In this document: positions 44,821-54,221 of the stretch, piece by piece
Numbering within the stretch: position 1 is the stretch's first letter
How the letters are laid out: the number at the start of each line of letters is the position of its first letter
Assembly (NCBI RefSeq): GCF_003219815.1
Contig: NZ_QJVD01000003.1
Location: 1 to 64,000, forward strand
Source: Arthrobacter livingstonensis
GTDB taxonomy: Bacteria; Actinomycetota; Actinomycetes; Actinomycetales; Micrococcaceae
Length of the DNA: 64,000 nt
Direction: 5' to 3'
Translations under genes and position numbers: made by a program
Notes under the pieces: generated by a model
The model's input: the letters and a program-made list of their open reading frames with translations, nothing else
Databases searched by the model: none
What the model was told of the DNA's origin: nothing

Positions 44821-46662
44821 TTGGATCTGAGCGCCGATCTTGCCTGTGTGGCCGGAATCGGCGGCCTTTTCCGGGAGATTTCCGGCGACTGGGCGGCGCT
44901 GCTCGGCTGGACCGAGACGGAATTGCTCTCGCGGACGTTCATCGAGTTGGTCCACGCAGAGGACGCCGACGCAACCCAAGCGCAACTTGACGCCGCCCGC
45001 GAAGGGGGTGCCGCGTCGTCCGTTTCCAGAACAGGTTCCTGGCCGCGGACGGGTCAATCAGGTGGCTGCAGTGGACGGCGGTCGGAGTGCCTGAGGAACG
45101 GGCCTTCCGCGCCGTCGCGAGCGACCTGACGCCCCGGCACGAAGCCGAGGCCCATGTGCGTGAGAGCGAGCAGCGCTACCTGGACCTCATCGAATCCGCC
45201 CACGACATTGTGCAGAGCATTCTCCCTGACGGTCACTTCGAGTTCGTCAACCGCGCCTGGCACGAACTCCTCGGCTACACGCCCGAGGAGTTGCCCGCGC
45301 TGACCCTTTTCGACATCGTCGACGACGTTGACCACGACCATTGCACACTTCTCATCGCCCAGATCATGAGCGGGAAGTCTTTCGACCGCGTCGAGGTTAC
45401 CTTCGTCGCCAAGGACGGTCACACGTTCCCGGTTGACGGGAACGCGACGGGCAGGTTCAGTGAAGGACGCTACGTTGCCACCCACACGTTCTTCCGGACG
45501 TGAGCGACCGCAAGCAGGCGGAAGCGCTGCAGGCCGCCTACCATAGGCAGCTCGAGGATGAGGTGGCAGAGCGCTCTGCTGCCCTCATCCAGAGTGAGAA
45601 GCTGGCCACGCTCGGGCGTCTGAGCGCCGGCATGGCGCACGAGTTGAACAATTCCGCCGCGGCTGCGCGGCGCGGTGCGGCACTCCTTGAGGACACTTTT
45701 CCAAGACCTGCACGGCCCTGCTCACCCTGGCCCGCACAGCACAGAGCTCCGCCGAGGCTGACCGGCTGGCCGAGCTCATCGACCGCGCCGCGACGCAGGC
45801 GAAGGACGCCGACCGGCTCGACCCCCTCAGCCGTGGCGACCGCGAGGAGGATGTCGAAGCCTGGCTCGCCGCGCACGGGCTCGGCGACTCATGGGAGGCC
45901 GCGGGCTCCCTCGTCGACCTGGGCATGGAGGCGGTGGACCTGGACGCGCTCGCCGGGACCTTCGAGCCGGGCCATCTCGGCACCGCGATCACGGCGTTGT
46001 CCCAGGCGCGCACCGCGTACGGGCTCATTGCGCAGATCGGGCACGGTTCGGCGCGGATCTCGCAGATCGTGGCTGCGCTCAAGGACTACAGCTACATGGA
46101 CCGGGCAGCCGTCCAGGACGTGGACATCCACGAGGGCCTCAACGGCACCCTTGTCATGCTTCAATCCAAGCTCAAGCTCGGCATTGAGGTGCTCCGCGAC
46201 TACGGCCCCGGCGTGCCGCACATCGAGACCCTGGGCAGCGAACTGAACCAGGTCTGGACCAGCCTCATCGACAACGCGGCCGATGCAATGAACGGATCGG
46301 GCCACCTGAGAATCCGGACACGGGCAGCAGAGGGCGGGGTCGCCGTCGAGATAGAGGATGACGGCAACGGAATCCCACCGGAGGTGCTGGGCAAGGTGTT
46401 CGACCCGTTCTTCACGACCAAGCCTCCCGGGCAGGGGACGGGGCTGGGTCTGAACATCGTCTTCAACATGATCCGCGGCACAGGCGGACGCATCGACGTG
46501 CAGTCGGCCCCCGGGCGCACCGTGTTCCGGGTATGGCTGCCGCCGAGACGGCCGGATGCCGGCCGCGCCCAGGATGAAGCGCAGGGTGAAGTGCAGGGTG
46601 AAGCGCAGGATGAGGCGCAGGACCGCGCGCAGGATGAGGCGCAGCCCGGGAGCCACCCGTGA
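44821..46662 (+). pseudogene. PAS-PAS sensor histidine kinase, frameshifted
   Basis: Consecutive family segments occur in different frames. A first PAS piece (GDWAALLGWTETELLSRTF) switches frame near 45018, continuing FQNRFLAADGSIRWLQW. A second PAS (YLDLIESAHDIVQSILPDG) runs to about 45495, where one missing base turns FRDVSD into FRT-stop. The H-box SAGMAHELNN follows in a third frame and breaks near 45700. The rest, with DNAADAMNGSG, DDGNGIPPE and GTGLGLNIVFNM, is in a fourth frame to 46662. With three shifts it cannot give a full kinase. The C-terminal ATPase part (from 45925) is intact. The next gene is its likely partner and is also broken. Confidence 0.85.
46573..46645 (+). repeat. 12-bp tandem repeats encoding DEAQ-type units
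   Basis: Six imperfect 12-base units encode (D/G)(E)(A/V)Q tetrapeptides at the C-terminus of the decayed kinase. They are in frame with the ATPase part. Confidence 0.85.
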
Positions 46663-48341
46663 TCGAGAACGCACCCACCGCGCCACGCCCGGTCATCCTC
46701 GCCGCCGACGCCGACCCTGCCGTGCTCAGCGCCGTGCGGGGGGACCTGCGCAGCCGGTATGGGCGCCACTACCGCGTGCTGACGGCCTCCGGCGGTGCCG
46801 AGGCGGTCGAGACGCTGAACCAGTTGAAGCTGCGCGGTGACCCGGTCGCCGTCGTCGTTTCCGACCAGCGGATGCCCGAGGTCACCGGCACCGAGGTGCT
46901 CGCCACGGCCCTGGAGCTGTTCCCGGACGCACGCACCGTGCTGCTGACGGCATACGCAGACACGGAGGTCGCCATCGGCGCGATCAACGAGCTGCACCTG
47001 GACTACTACATCCTCAAACCGTGGGATCGGTCGGAGGAACGACTGTTCCCGGTCATCGACGACCTCCTCGGGGACTGGCACGCCCACAACCAGCCGGGCT
47101 ACGCCGTGACCCGGGTGGTCGGCAGCCGGTGGTCGGCGGGCACCCACGAGATCCGCGACTTCCTGCAGCGCAACCAGATCCCCATGCAGTGGTTCGACGT
47201 CGACGCCAGCGAGGAGGGCCGGCAGCTGTTGGCGGCGGCCGGCGACGAAGGCCTTCCACTCGTCATCACCCCGAACGGCAGCGCCCTGCACGCCACTGGC
47301 GTCGCCACCCTGGCTGCCGCGCTGGGCCACAAGACCCATGCCGACGCCGAGCCATTCGACCTGGCGATCGTCGGGGCCGGTCCCGCCGGCCTTGCGGCCG
47401 CCGTCTACGGGGCCAGCGCGGGGCTGCGAACCGTCTGTGTTGAACAGCTCGTCCCCGGCGGCCAGGCCGGCCAGTCCTCACGCATTGAGAACTACCTGGG
47501 CTTCCCGGCCGGCATCTCCGGGTCCGATTTGGCCCGCCGGGCCGTGACCCAGGCGCGGCGGTTTCAGGTCGACGTGCTGGCGCCGACCGCCACGGTGGGC
47601 CGTGACCTGAGTGGTCCCTACCCCCGCATGGAACTGGCGGACGGTTCCGCGATCAGCTGCGGCGCCATCATCCTTGGCCTGCGGCGTCGCCTACCGCAGC
47701 CTCGACGTGCCCGGCAGTGCCCCTGGAGGGCCGGGGCGTTTTCTACGGCGCCTCGCTAAGTGAACGTGACACGGTCAGCGGTGAGGACATCGTCGTCGTG
47801 GGTGGGGCGAACCCGGCCGGCCAGGCGGCCGTGTACTTCTCCGAGTACGCCCGCTCCGTGACGATCCTGTGCCGTGACGATCCTGTGCCGTGCCGGGGAA
47901 CTCGGTGCGAAGATGTCCGCCTACCTCGTGGACCAGATCGCCGCGCGCCCCAACATCACTGTGCGCACCGGCGTGTCCATCCGTTCGGTCGGCGGTGCGA
48001 ACGGGCTCGAGACCGTGACGGTCCAGGACGCCGGAACCGGCAGCGCCGAGGAACTCGCCGCGTCTGCGTTGTTCGTGTTCATCGGCGCATCCCCGCGCAC
48101 CGACTGGCTGCCGCCGCAAATCGCCCGCGACGCCCGGGGATTCATCCTCACAGGCCCCGCGCTCGGCGGCCAGCGCCACCGCACGGCAGACGGCGACAGG
48201 GACCCGTTTCTGTATGAGACGAGCGCACCAGGCGTGTTCGCCGTCGGCGACGTGCGGGCGGGCTCGATGAAACGGGTTGCCTCGGCTGTCGGAGAGGGCT
48301 CGGTCGCGGTCCAGTTTGTGCATCAGGTCCTGCGCAGCTGA
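46659..48341 (+). pseudogene. Response regulator/thioredoxin-reductase-like fusion, frameshifted
   Basis: The N-terminal receiver domain (residues ~10-135) has the phospho-acceptor in VVVSDQRMPEVTG and the Lys of YYILKPWD. A linker leads to a flavin-disulfide reductase-like domain with VGAGPAGLAAAVYGAS and VPGGQAGQSSRIENYLGFPAG. The frame is lost near 47680, changes again near 47712, and a 16-bp tandem duplication at 47857-47888 breaks it a third time. The last part, with SAYLVDQIAARPNITVRTG and GVFAVGDVRAGSMKRVASAVGEG (in pieces), is intact from 47874. No CxxC redox pair is visible, as I recall for this fused family. It overlaps the kinase pseudogene by ATGA-type coupling and was probably its regulator. 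Confidence 0.85.
47857..47888 (+). repeat. 16-bp tandem duplication
   Basis: CGTGACGATCCTGTGC occurs twice in direct tandem. Since 16 is not a multiple of 3, it shifts the frame from SVTILCR into a dead phase. This is a recent-looking lesion. Confidence 0.95.
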
Positions 48342-48642
48342 GGGGACGACGGCGGGGCCCGCAGACCGCACTGACGGTACCCAGCTGTGGGTCGCGAACG
48401 ATTTTTGGGCGTGGCGTGTGCTCGAGGCTGGGTGGTTTCACTGCGCAGCCGTCAAACGTCCGAGGACGAATTGCGGGGCTGGCGAACAGAAACGGCAACG
48501 TGAGCGGATGTGCCGGGCGGAGCCGCATTGGCCACGGCGCGTACGCCTGCCGGTGGGTTTTTCGCAGCCACATCACCGGCGTGGGGAAATTACAGATCCT
48601 CGGACCGGGCGCATTCAGCCGCCGCTACTCTAGGCTTTGGGC
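48342..48642. other. Intergenic region before M20 gene
   Basis: Three hundred bases without a supported gene. TACTCT at 48624-48630 could be a -10 element for a near-leaderless start of the M20 gene. Otherwise nothing stands out. Confidence 0.45.
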
Positions 48643-49863
48643 ATGAGCATTGATATCGAAGCCCTCTATCGAGACCTGCATGCACACCCTGAACTTTCGT
48701 TTCAGGAACACCGAACCGCTAAAATCGTGACCGATCACCTCCAGGCACTTGGCCTGACCGTGCACGAAGGAATCGGCCGCACGGGTGTGGTGGGTGTCCT
48801 GTCAAATGGTGATGGCCCCACCGTCCTTCTCCGGGCGGACATGGATGGCCTGCCGGTGGAAGAAGCCACCGGCCTGGAGTATTCAAGCCACGTTCGAGTC
48901 CTGGACGATGAGGGCAATGACGTCCCCGTCATGCATGCGTGCGGTCACGACGTCCATGTCACGTGCCTGATCGGTGCCTTGGAATTGCTTGCAGGGGAAC
49001 AGTCCAGTTGGTCCGGGACGGTTGTTGCCGTTTTTCAGCCGGCGGAGGAATGGGGCGGCGGGGCGGCCGCCATGATCGAGGACGGAATCTTTGAACGCGT
49101 CCCTGCCCCCATTGTGGTTCTGGGCCAACATGTGGCACCGTTTCCTGCCGGCTGGATCGGGCTTCACGCCGGGGTCGCCATGGCGTCGGCGGACTCAATC
49201 AACATCACCCTTCACGGCACCGGCGGCCACGGCTCAAGACCGGAGACCACCATTGATCCCGTGCTCATGGCGGCGGCAGCCACGCTGCGGTTGAACACGA
49301 TTGTTTCGCGAGAAATTGCGGCAACCGACTCAGCCGTGCTCACCGTCGGCCAACTGCACGCAGGATCCAAGAACAACATCATTCCCGCGGAAGCAACGCT
49401 GGGCCTCAGCCTTCGCACCTTCGACAACCAGGTCCGCGAAAAGCTCCTGGCAGCCATGGAGCGCGTCGTCCGGGGAGAGTCGTCCGCTTCCGGAGCCGCC
49501 AAGGAACCAACCATCACCTATGCCGAACATTTTCCGCTCACGGTCAACGACGAGAGCGCCACACACCGGACAGCCGAGGCGTTTCGAGTGGCCTTTGGCG
49601 CCAATAAAGTGATTGACCCCGGTCCCGTCTCAGGGAGCGAGGATGTCGGCCTGCTGGCCACGGCCGCCGGCGTGCCGCTGGTTTTTTGGTTCCTTGGCGG
49701 CACAGACCCGGCTGCCTTCCAAAGCTGGGAGTCGACGGGCCGCATGCCCGAAAACATCCCCTCCAACCACTCACCGCATTTCGCCCCCCTCATTCAACCG
49801 ACGCTGGACGTTGGCATTAACGCACTTGTCACGGCGGCGCGTGAGTGGCTGGCTTCTGCGTAG
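48643..49863 (+). CDS. M20 family amidohydrolase (hippurate hydrolase/IAA-amino acid hydrolase type)
   Basis: A 406-residue M20D metalloenzyme. The N-terminus LHAHPELSFQEHRTA, LLRADMDGLPVEEATGL, metal motif VMHACGHDVHVT, the glutamate pair in FQPAEEWGGGA, and the dimerisation-domain motif GTGGHGSRPETT are all in order. Such enzymes hydrolyse N-acyl or amide bonds of amino acid conjugates. ATG 48643 has no clear ribosome site; TTG 48637 is in frame. It is a single gene with only a regulator remnant downstream, so substrate cannot be inferred. It is complete to its C-terminus. Confidence 0.88.
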   Translation: MSIDIEALYRDLHAHPELSFQEHRTAKIVTDHLQALGLTVHEGIGRTGVVGVLSNGDGPTVLLRADMDGLPVEEATGLEYSSHVRVLDDEGNDVPVMHACGHDVHVTCLIGALELLAGEQSSWSGTVVAVFQPAEEWGGGAAAMIEDGIFERVPAPIVVLGQHVAPFPAGWIGLHAGVAMASADSINITLHGTGGHGSRPETTIDPVLMAAAATLRLNTIVSREIAATDSAVLTVGQLHAGSKNNIIPAEATLGLSLRTFDNQVREKLLAAMERVVRGESSASGAAKEPTITYAEHFPLTVNDESATHRTAEAFRVAFGANKVIDPGPVSGSEDVGLLATAAGVPLVFWFLGGTDPAAFQSWESTGRMPENIPSNHSPHFAPLIQPTLDVGINALVTAAREWLASA

Positions 49864-49896
49864 CGGAGGGCGGATTCCCTGCATTGCTTGGGCAGC

Positions 49897-50093
49897 CGGC
49901 CGCCCGTTGGATGCCGGCCACGGTCGCCCGCGACGCGGAGCTGACGTTTGCCAGCGCCGCGGACCGGGCGGCCTTCACCGGTGAGCTGGCCTCGAATATG
50001 GCCCAGCTCGGGAAAAAAATACCACAGCGCCAACGCGAGCGGCGGGCGCAACCGCCGCCACGTCGTCGTACTTCATCCCAGCGCCAAATCTGA
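49897..50093 (+). pseudogene. Remnant of an ArsR-type regulator C-terminus
   Basis: Residues RDAELTFASAADRAAFTGEL and ASNMAQLGKK run in one frame up to a run of seven A bases at 50013-50019. The continuation YHSANASGGRNRRHVVVLHP lies in another frame. This looks like the C-terminal half of the helix-turn-helix regulator that often precedes SRPBCC genes. The HTH is missing. Truncation plus slippage makes it a remnant. Confidence 0.5.
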
Positions 50094-50177
50094 TTCCAGC
50101 GTCACGCCGGGACCCGGTGCCACGGCGCCGGAAACCCACAAATTGCCGGAATCCCCGGCCGGATCGAGGAGTGAAAG

Positions 50178-50891
50178 ATGCCCAAGGAATTCAAGATTGT
50201 CCATGATTCGGAGATTGACGGCACGCCGCAGCAGGTGTTTGACGCGGCAACGCTGGGCAATTCGGGCTGGCTGTGGCCCATGGAGATTGAGCCGAAGCTT
50301 GGCGGTGCCGGCCCGTTCGGCAGCACCGTCACTGCCTGGGAGCCGCCGCACCGCTTCGGCAACCACATGGAGGGCGAGGGCGGCTTCTTCAACACGCTCG
50401 AATACGATATTTCCGAGCGCCCCGGTGGCAAATCGTGGCTGCGGTACGTGCACAGCGGCGTCTTCTTTGAGGACTGGGACAACCAGTACGACGGCGCCGC
50501 CAAGCACACAGCGTTCTACCAGCACACGCTGGGCCAGTACGTGAAGTACTTCGCTGGCCGGCAGGCAGCGTTTGCCGACGTCCAGGGCCCGGAGGCATCC
50601 AAGTCGCCCGATGCCTTTGAGGCCGTCAAGGCCGCGCTGGGAATTCACGACGCCGGAGCCGGCGGACACGTCAGTGTCACCATTGCCGGGGTTGGCACGG
50701 TGGATGCCGTGGTGGACTACCAGGACGCGAATTTCGTGGGGCTGCGCACGCACGATGCCATGTACCGCTTCTTCGGCCGCAACGCCTTTGGCGCCGTGGT
50801 GGGCATGACCATCCACCTCTTTGCCGAGGGCGCCGACGCCGAAAGCGCAGGGGCTGCCTGGGGCGCGTGGCTGAACGGGCTGTACGCGTAG
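50178..50891 (+). CDS. SRPBCC (START-like) domain protein
   Basis: A 237-residue START-like protein with an N-terminal IDGTPQQVFDAATLGNSGWLWPMEIEP pattern (parts IDGTPQQVFDAAT and WLWPMEIEP) and PHRFGNHMEGEGGFFNTLEY typical of AHSA1/SRPBCC domains. The fold holds hydrophobic ligands in a cavity; no enzyme activity can be read. GAGGAGTGAAAG precedes the ATG. The preceding ArsR remnant fits the common regulator-SRPBCC pairing, so this gene may have lost its local control. Length is greater than the single-domain form, with an extra C-terminal segment from about residue 160. Confidence 0.83.
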   Translation: MPKEFKIVHDSEIDGTPQQVFDAATLGNSGWLWPMEIEPKLGGAGPFGSTVTAWEPPHRFGNHMEGEGGFFNTLEYDISERPGGKSWLRYVHSGVFFEDWDNQYDGAAKHTAFYQHTLGQYVKYFAGRQAAFADVQGPEASKSPDAFEAVKAALGIHDAGAGGHVSVTIAGVGTVDAVVDYQDANFVGLRTHDAMYRFFGRNAFGAVVGMTIHLFAEGADAESAGAAWGAWLNGLYA

Positions 50892-51059
50892 CCTGGCGCT
50901 CGAAACCCCCACCGCTCGCACCAAGAACGGGTCCAGCCGACGAACGCGCCGACAGGATACGCCGTCCTCGCGAGTCGGCCCCGTTCACGCGGATTTTCCG
51001 GCAAGACGCGGGGCTGCGGCCTACCGGAAGTGCGATTCCCAGGGCGATAGGCTCTGGAC

Positions 51060-52550
51060 ATGGCTGAAAATTCCGCAAACCCCGCCCGTGTTGAGACCAC
51101 CCCTGCCGACGCTCCGGAGCCCGACACGAAGCCCGAGGCCACGGACGACTTTGCCACCCGATCCCACATGCTGGCCTCGGGGCGGACCTACAGCAGCACG
51201 GCCGGGCGCCTGGTGTTGCGCCAGGAAGCCAACGAGGACGGGACGGCGAAGGGCTTCAAACCCAAGGCGGAGATCTTTGTGGTCAGCTACGTGCTGGATA
51301 TGGACGCTGAATCCCCGGAGCGCCCCGTCGTGTTTGCATTCAATGGCGGCCCCGGGTCATCCAGCGTCTGGCTGCACATGGGCCTGCTGGGGCCGCGCCG
51401 CGTGGACAGCGGCGATGTCGGCGCGCTGACCCCGGCGCCATTCGCGCTGGTGGATAACCCGAACACAATCCTGGAGCACGCCGACCTGGTGCTGATTGAC
51501 CCCGTCAACACAGGATTCTCCCGGGTGGTGGACGGTGGCAAAGCCGACGAATTCCATGCGTTCATCGAGGACCGCGACCTCGTGGCCGAGGTCATCCGCC
51601 TCTGGACCACCCGCAACAACCGCTGGCTCAGCCCGAAGTACCTGGTGGGGGAGTCGTACGGCACGCTGCGCGCCGTGGCCGTTGCCGCCCGCCTCTTTGA
51701 CGCGTACGGCATGGCCATCAACGGCCTGGGCTTGATCTCCACGGTGCTAAACCTCTCCACCCTGGATTTTCAGCCCGGCAACGACACCCCGTACGCCCTG
51801 CACCTGCCCACCTACGCCGCCATCGCCCATTTTCACGGGCGCCACCCGGGCCGTGAACTGGCGGACGTGGTGGCCGAGGCCGAAGACTTTGCCGGGCACG
51901 AGTATGGCCATGCCCTCACCCAAGGTGCGCGGTTGGGCGGGACCGAGCTGGCCGGCGTTGTGCACCGTCTCAGCGAGCTGACCACACTCAGCGAGGACTT
52001 CATCCGCCAGGCGAACCTGCGCTGGGACTACTCGGAGTTTTCCGCCGAATTGCTCCGGGCGCAGGGGCTGACGGTGGGCCGGATCGACGGGCGGTTCACG
52101 CAGCGGCACCTGCGCGGGCATGCCTCGGTGAATTGGGACGACCCGTCCATGGCAGCCATCACCGGACCGTTCGCGGCCGCCATCAACCACTATGTTCGCG
52201 CCGAATTGGGCTATGAGAACGATCTGCCCTACGAAGTGCTCACCGGCCGCGTCCATCCCTGGAGCTACAAGACGTTTGAGGGTGCGCCGGTGGACGTGAC
52301 CGGGGATTTGGAGCGGCTGCTGAACTACAACCCGGCCCTGCGCGTGCACGTGGACTACGGCTACCACGACGGCGCCACGCCCCACTTCGCCGCCGAATAT
52401 GTGTGGGCGCACCTGAATATTTCAGACGATGCCCGGGCCCGCTTCACCCACCACTACCACCACGCCGGACACATGATGTACCTCAAGGACGAGTGCCGCG
52501 AGGACCAGCTGGCGGCGCTTGCCGAATTCGTGACGCCACGGGCCTCCTGA
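51060..52550 (+). CDS. S10 family serine carboxypeptidase
   Basis: A 496-residue alpha/beta-hydrolase peptidase. The oxyanion region FNGGPGSSSVWLHMGLLGPR is complete, the catalytic serine is in VGESYGTLRA near residue 200, the aspartate in VDYGYHDGATPHF and the histidine in HAGHMMYLKD near the C-terminus. Family members remove C-terminal residues of peptides at acid pH in secretory or, in bacteria, uncertain locations; no signal peptide is seen here, so the protein looks cytoplasmic. No ribosome site is evident; translation may be leaderless. Convergent with the CAP-domain gene. Confidence 0.88.
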   Translation: MAENSANPARVETTPADAPEPDTKPEATDDFATRSHMLASGRTYSSTAGRLVLRQEANEDGTAKGFKPKAEIFVVSYVLDMDAESPERPVVFAFNGGPGSSSVWLHMGLLGPRRVDSGDVGALTPAPFALVDNPNTILEHADLVLIDPVNTGFSRVVDGGKADEFHAFIEDRDLVAEVIRLWTTRNNRWLSPKYLVGESYGTLRAVAVAARLFDAYGMAINGLGLISTVLNLSTLDFQPGNDTPYALHLPTYAAIAHFHGRHPGRELADVVAEAEDFAGHEYGHALTQGARLGGTELAGVVHRLSELTTLSEDFIRQANLRWDYSEFSAELLRAQGLTVGRIDGRFTQRHLRGHASVNWDDPSMAAITGPFAAAINHYVRAELGYENDLPYEVLTGRVHPWSYKTFEGAPVDVTGDLERLLNYNPALRVHVDYGYHDGATPHFAAEYVWAHLNISDDARARFTHHYHHAGHMMYLKDECREDQLAALAEFVTPRAS

Positions 52551-52661
52551 CGGCATGTCGGGCAGGCTGCCTGCCGGGCACGACGCCGGACGGCCGGGCT
52601 GGGTGCCGTGTCAGCCGGCGTCGCCGGGGGTGGTGTTGCGTGGGGTGCAGACTGTCGCGGC

Positions 52662-53966
52662 TCAGCTGCCCAGCAGCAGCGGGGCCCAGCCGCCGGAGCC
52701 AATTTGTGACCGGGCGCCCCAGCGGCCCTTGAGGATCGGGTAGTGCAGGAGGTTGCCGGCGCCGTCGCGGGCCAGAACGCCCCAGGCGTTGGTCCCGAGA
52801 TGGTTGGAAATGCCGGAGAGGTGGGTCATGGAACCCCAGCCTGTGCCGATGACCCTGCGTGTCTCGTAGATGAACCCTCCGCCGCCATTGCCCCGGTAGA
52901 GCAGGAGCTGGCCGGTGCGGTTGCGCGCGGCGATGTCGGGGCGGCCGTCGCCGTCGAAGTCGACGCCCAGGATGGTCAGTGGCCCCCATCCGGTGCCGAT
53001 CTTGGTGCGTGCGGAGAAGCCTGTGCCGTTGGGGGAGGGGTAGTAGAAGAGTTCGCCGGTGACCCGCTGCTTGGCCACCAGCCCCGGGAACTTGTCGGCG
53101 CTGCGCCATTTGGTGGCGATGATGTCATAGGCGCCCCATCCGGTGCCGATGCGCAGTGCCGCCTTGAGGGTCCCGTTGGCCTGCCCATAACTGACGGTGA
53201 GGAGGCCGTCCTTCCATTTGGCGATGATGTCCTGGCGGCCGTCCGAGTTGAAGTCCACAATTTCCAGCTGCTGCGTCCCGGCCCACCCGGCGGAAACAAA
53301 CTTGCGCTGCCACAGGTCCCCACCGCGGGCCGAGCCGTAAATGAACAGATTTCCTGCCGGGTCGACGGCGGCCACGTCGCCATTGTTGGCCACGGGGACG
53401 GGCGGCGGCTGTGGCTGCTTGGCGCGCGACGCGGCGTAGCCGGCCAAATTGGCCACCACCACGGTCATCCCGTTCCAGCCCGCCTTGGTGGTCTTGACCT
53501 GACCGAAGCCGATGTCGGTTGCTTGCTTGTCCAGCAAGGCGGCACGGTGGCCGGGGGAGCCCATCCACCAGTCAACGATTTGCTGGGCGTTGTTGTTGAT
53601 GCCAATGATCTCCGAGGACATGTCGGCACCCTTGGGCAGGATGGAGCGCCCGTAGTCCGTGCGGTGCAGCTTGTTCATGTCCACGGTGCCGTTGTTGATC
53701 CGTCCGTTCACCGTGGCGGCCCACTGCTGGGAACCGGTGGAAATGGCAGCATTCCAGACCACGGGGCCGGCACCGTTGGCGGCACGGTAGCTGTTCGCCA
53801 CTGCCAAGACCTTGGCCAGGAACGGATCGCTCACGGTGGGCGCCGCCGGGACTGCGGCCCGGGATGCGGCTTCCGGGGCTGGTGCCGCCCACGACGGAGC
53901 CACCCCGGAAGTCATGATGGCGGCCGTGAGTGCCAGGGCACTGAGGACCCCGAAGAATTTTCGCAT
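52662..53966 (-). CDS. Secreted CAP-domain protein with FG-GAP/VCBS-like repeats
   Basis: A 434-residue exported protein. A signal peptide (residues 1-28, cleavage near SWAAPA) is followed by a CAP/SCP domain at ~50-185, with VLAVANSYRAANGAGPVVWN, QQIVDWWMGSPGHRAALLD and DIGFGQV. From about 190 a set of ~45-residue FG-GAP/VCBS-like blades follows, each with a DFNSDGRQDIIA- or DFDGDGRPDIAA-type acidic turn and IGTGWG spacing (four IGTGWG copies). The blades form a propeller and usually bind Ca2+. It may act on the cell wall or in adhesion; the exact role is unknown. Start ATG 53966 gives a normal signal peptide. Confidence 0.88.
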   Translation of the reverse strand: MRKFFGVLSALALTAAIMTSGVAPSWAAPAPEAASRAAVPAAPTVSDPFLAKVLAVANSYRAANGAGPVVWNAAISTGSQQWAATVNGRINNGTVDMNKLHRTDYGRSILPKGADMSSEIIGINNNAQQIVDWWMGSPGHRAALLDKQATDIGFGQVKTTKAGWNGMTVVVANLAGYAASRAKQPQPPPVPVANNGDVAAVDPAGNLFIYGSARGGDLWQRKFVSAGWAGTQQLEIVDFNSDGRQDIIAKWKDGLLTVSYGQANGTLKAALRIGTGWGAYDIIATKWRSADKFPGLVAKQRVTGELFYYPSPNGTGFSARTKIGTGWGPLTILGVDFDGDGRPDIAARNRTGQLLLYRGNGGGGFIYETRRVIGTGWGSMTHLSGISNHLGTNAWGVLARDGAGNLLHYPILKGRWGARSQIGSGGWAPLLLGS

Positions 53967-54221
53967 GTACTATGTCTCGCCTTGAACGCTGAGCCGTTGG
54001 TGTCAGGTGGAACACACCCATACTAGCTGCCGGTGGGCCCGGCAGCAGCGCGTGTGCATTCCTGCGCACTGCCTCTGCGCTAATGGTCATTGTTGAACGG
54101 ATGTGGACGCTGCCATACTCAGGGGATGCCGGACCGTGGGCTGTGTCACACTGCGTGGGTGTTCGGATCGGGCTACATTTCAACGACGGCACGCGCCAAC
54201 GGCGGCGCGGAGGAGAAACGA

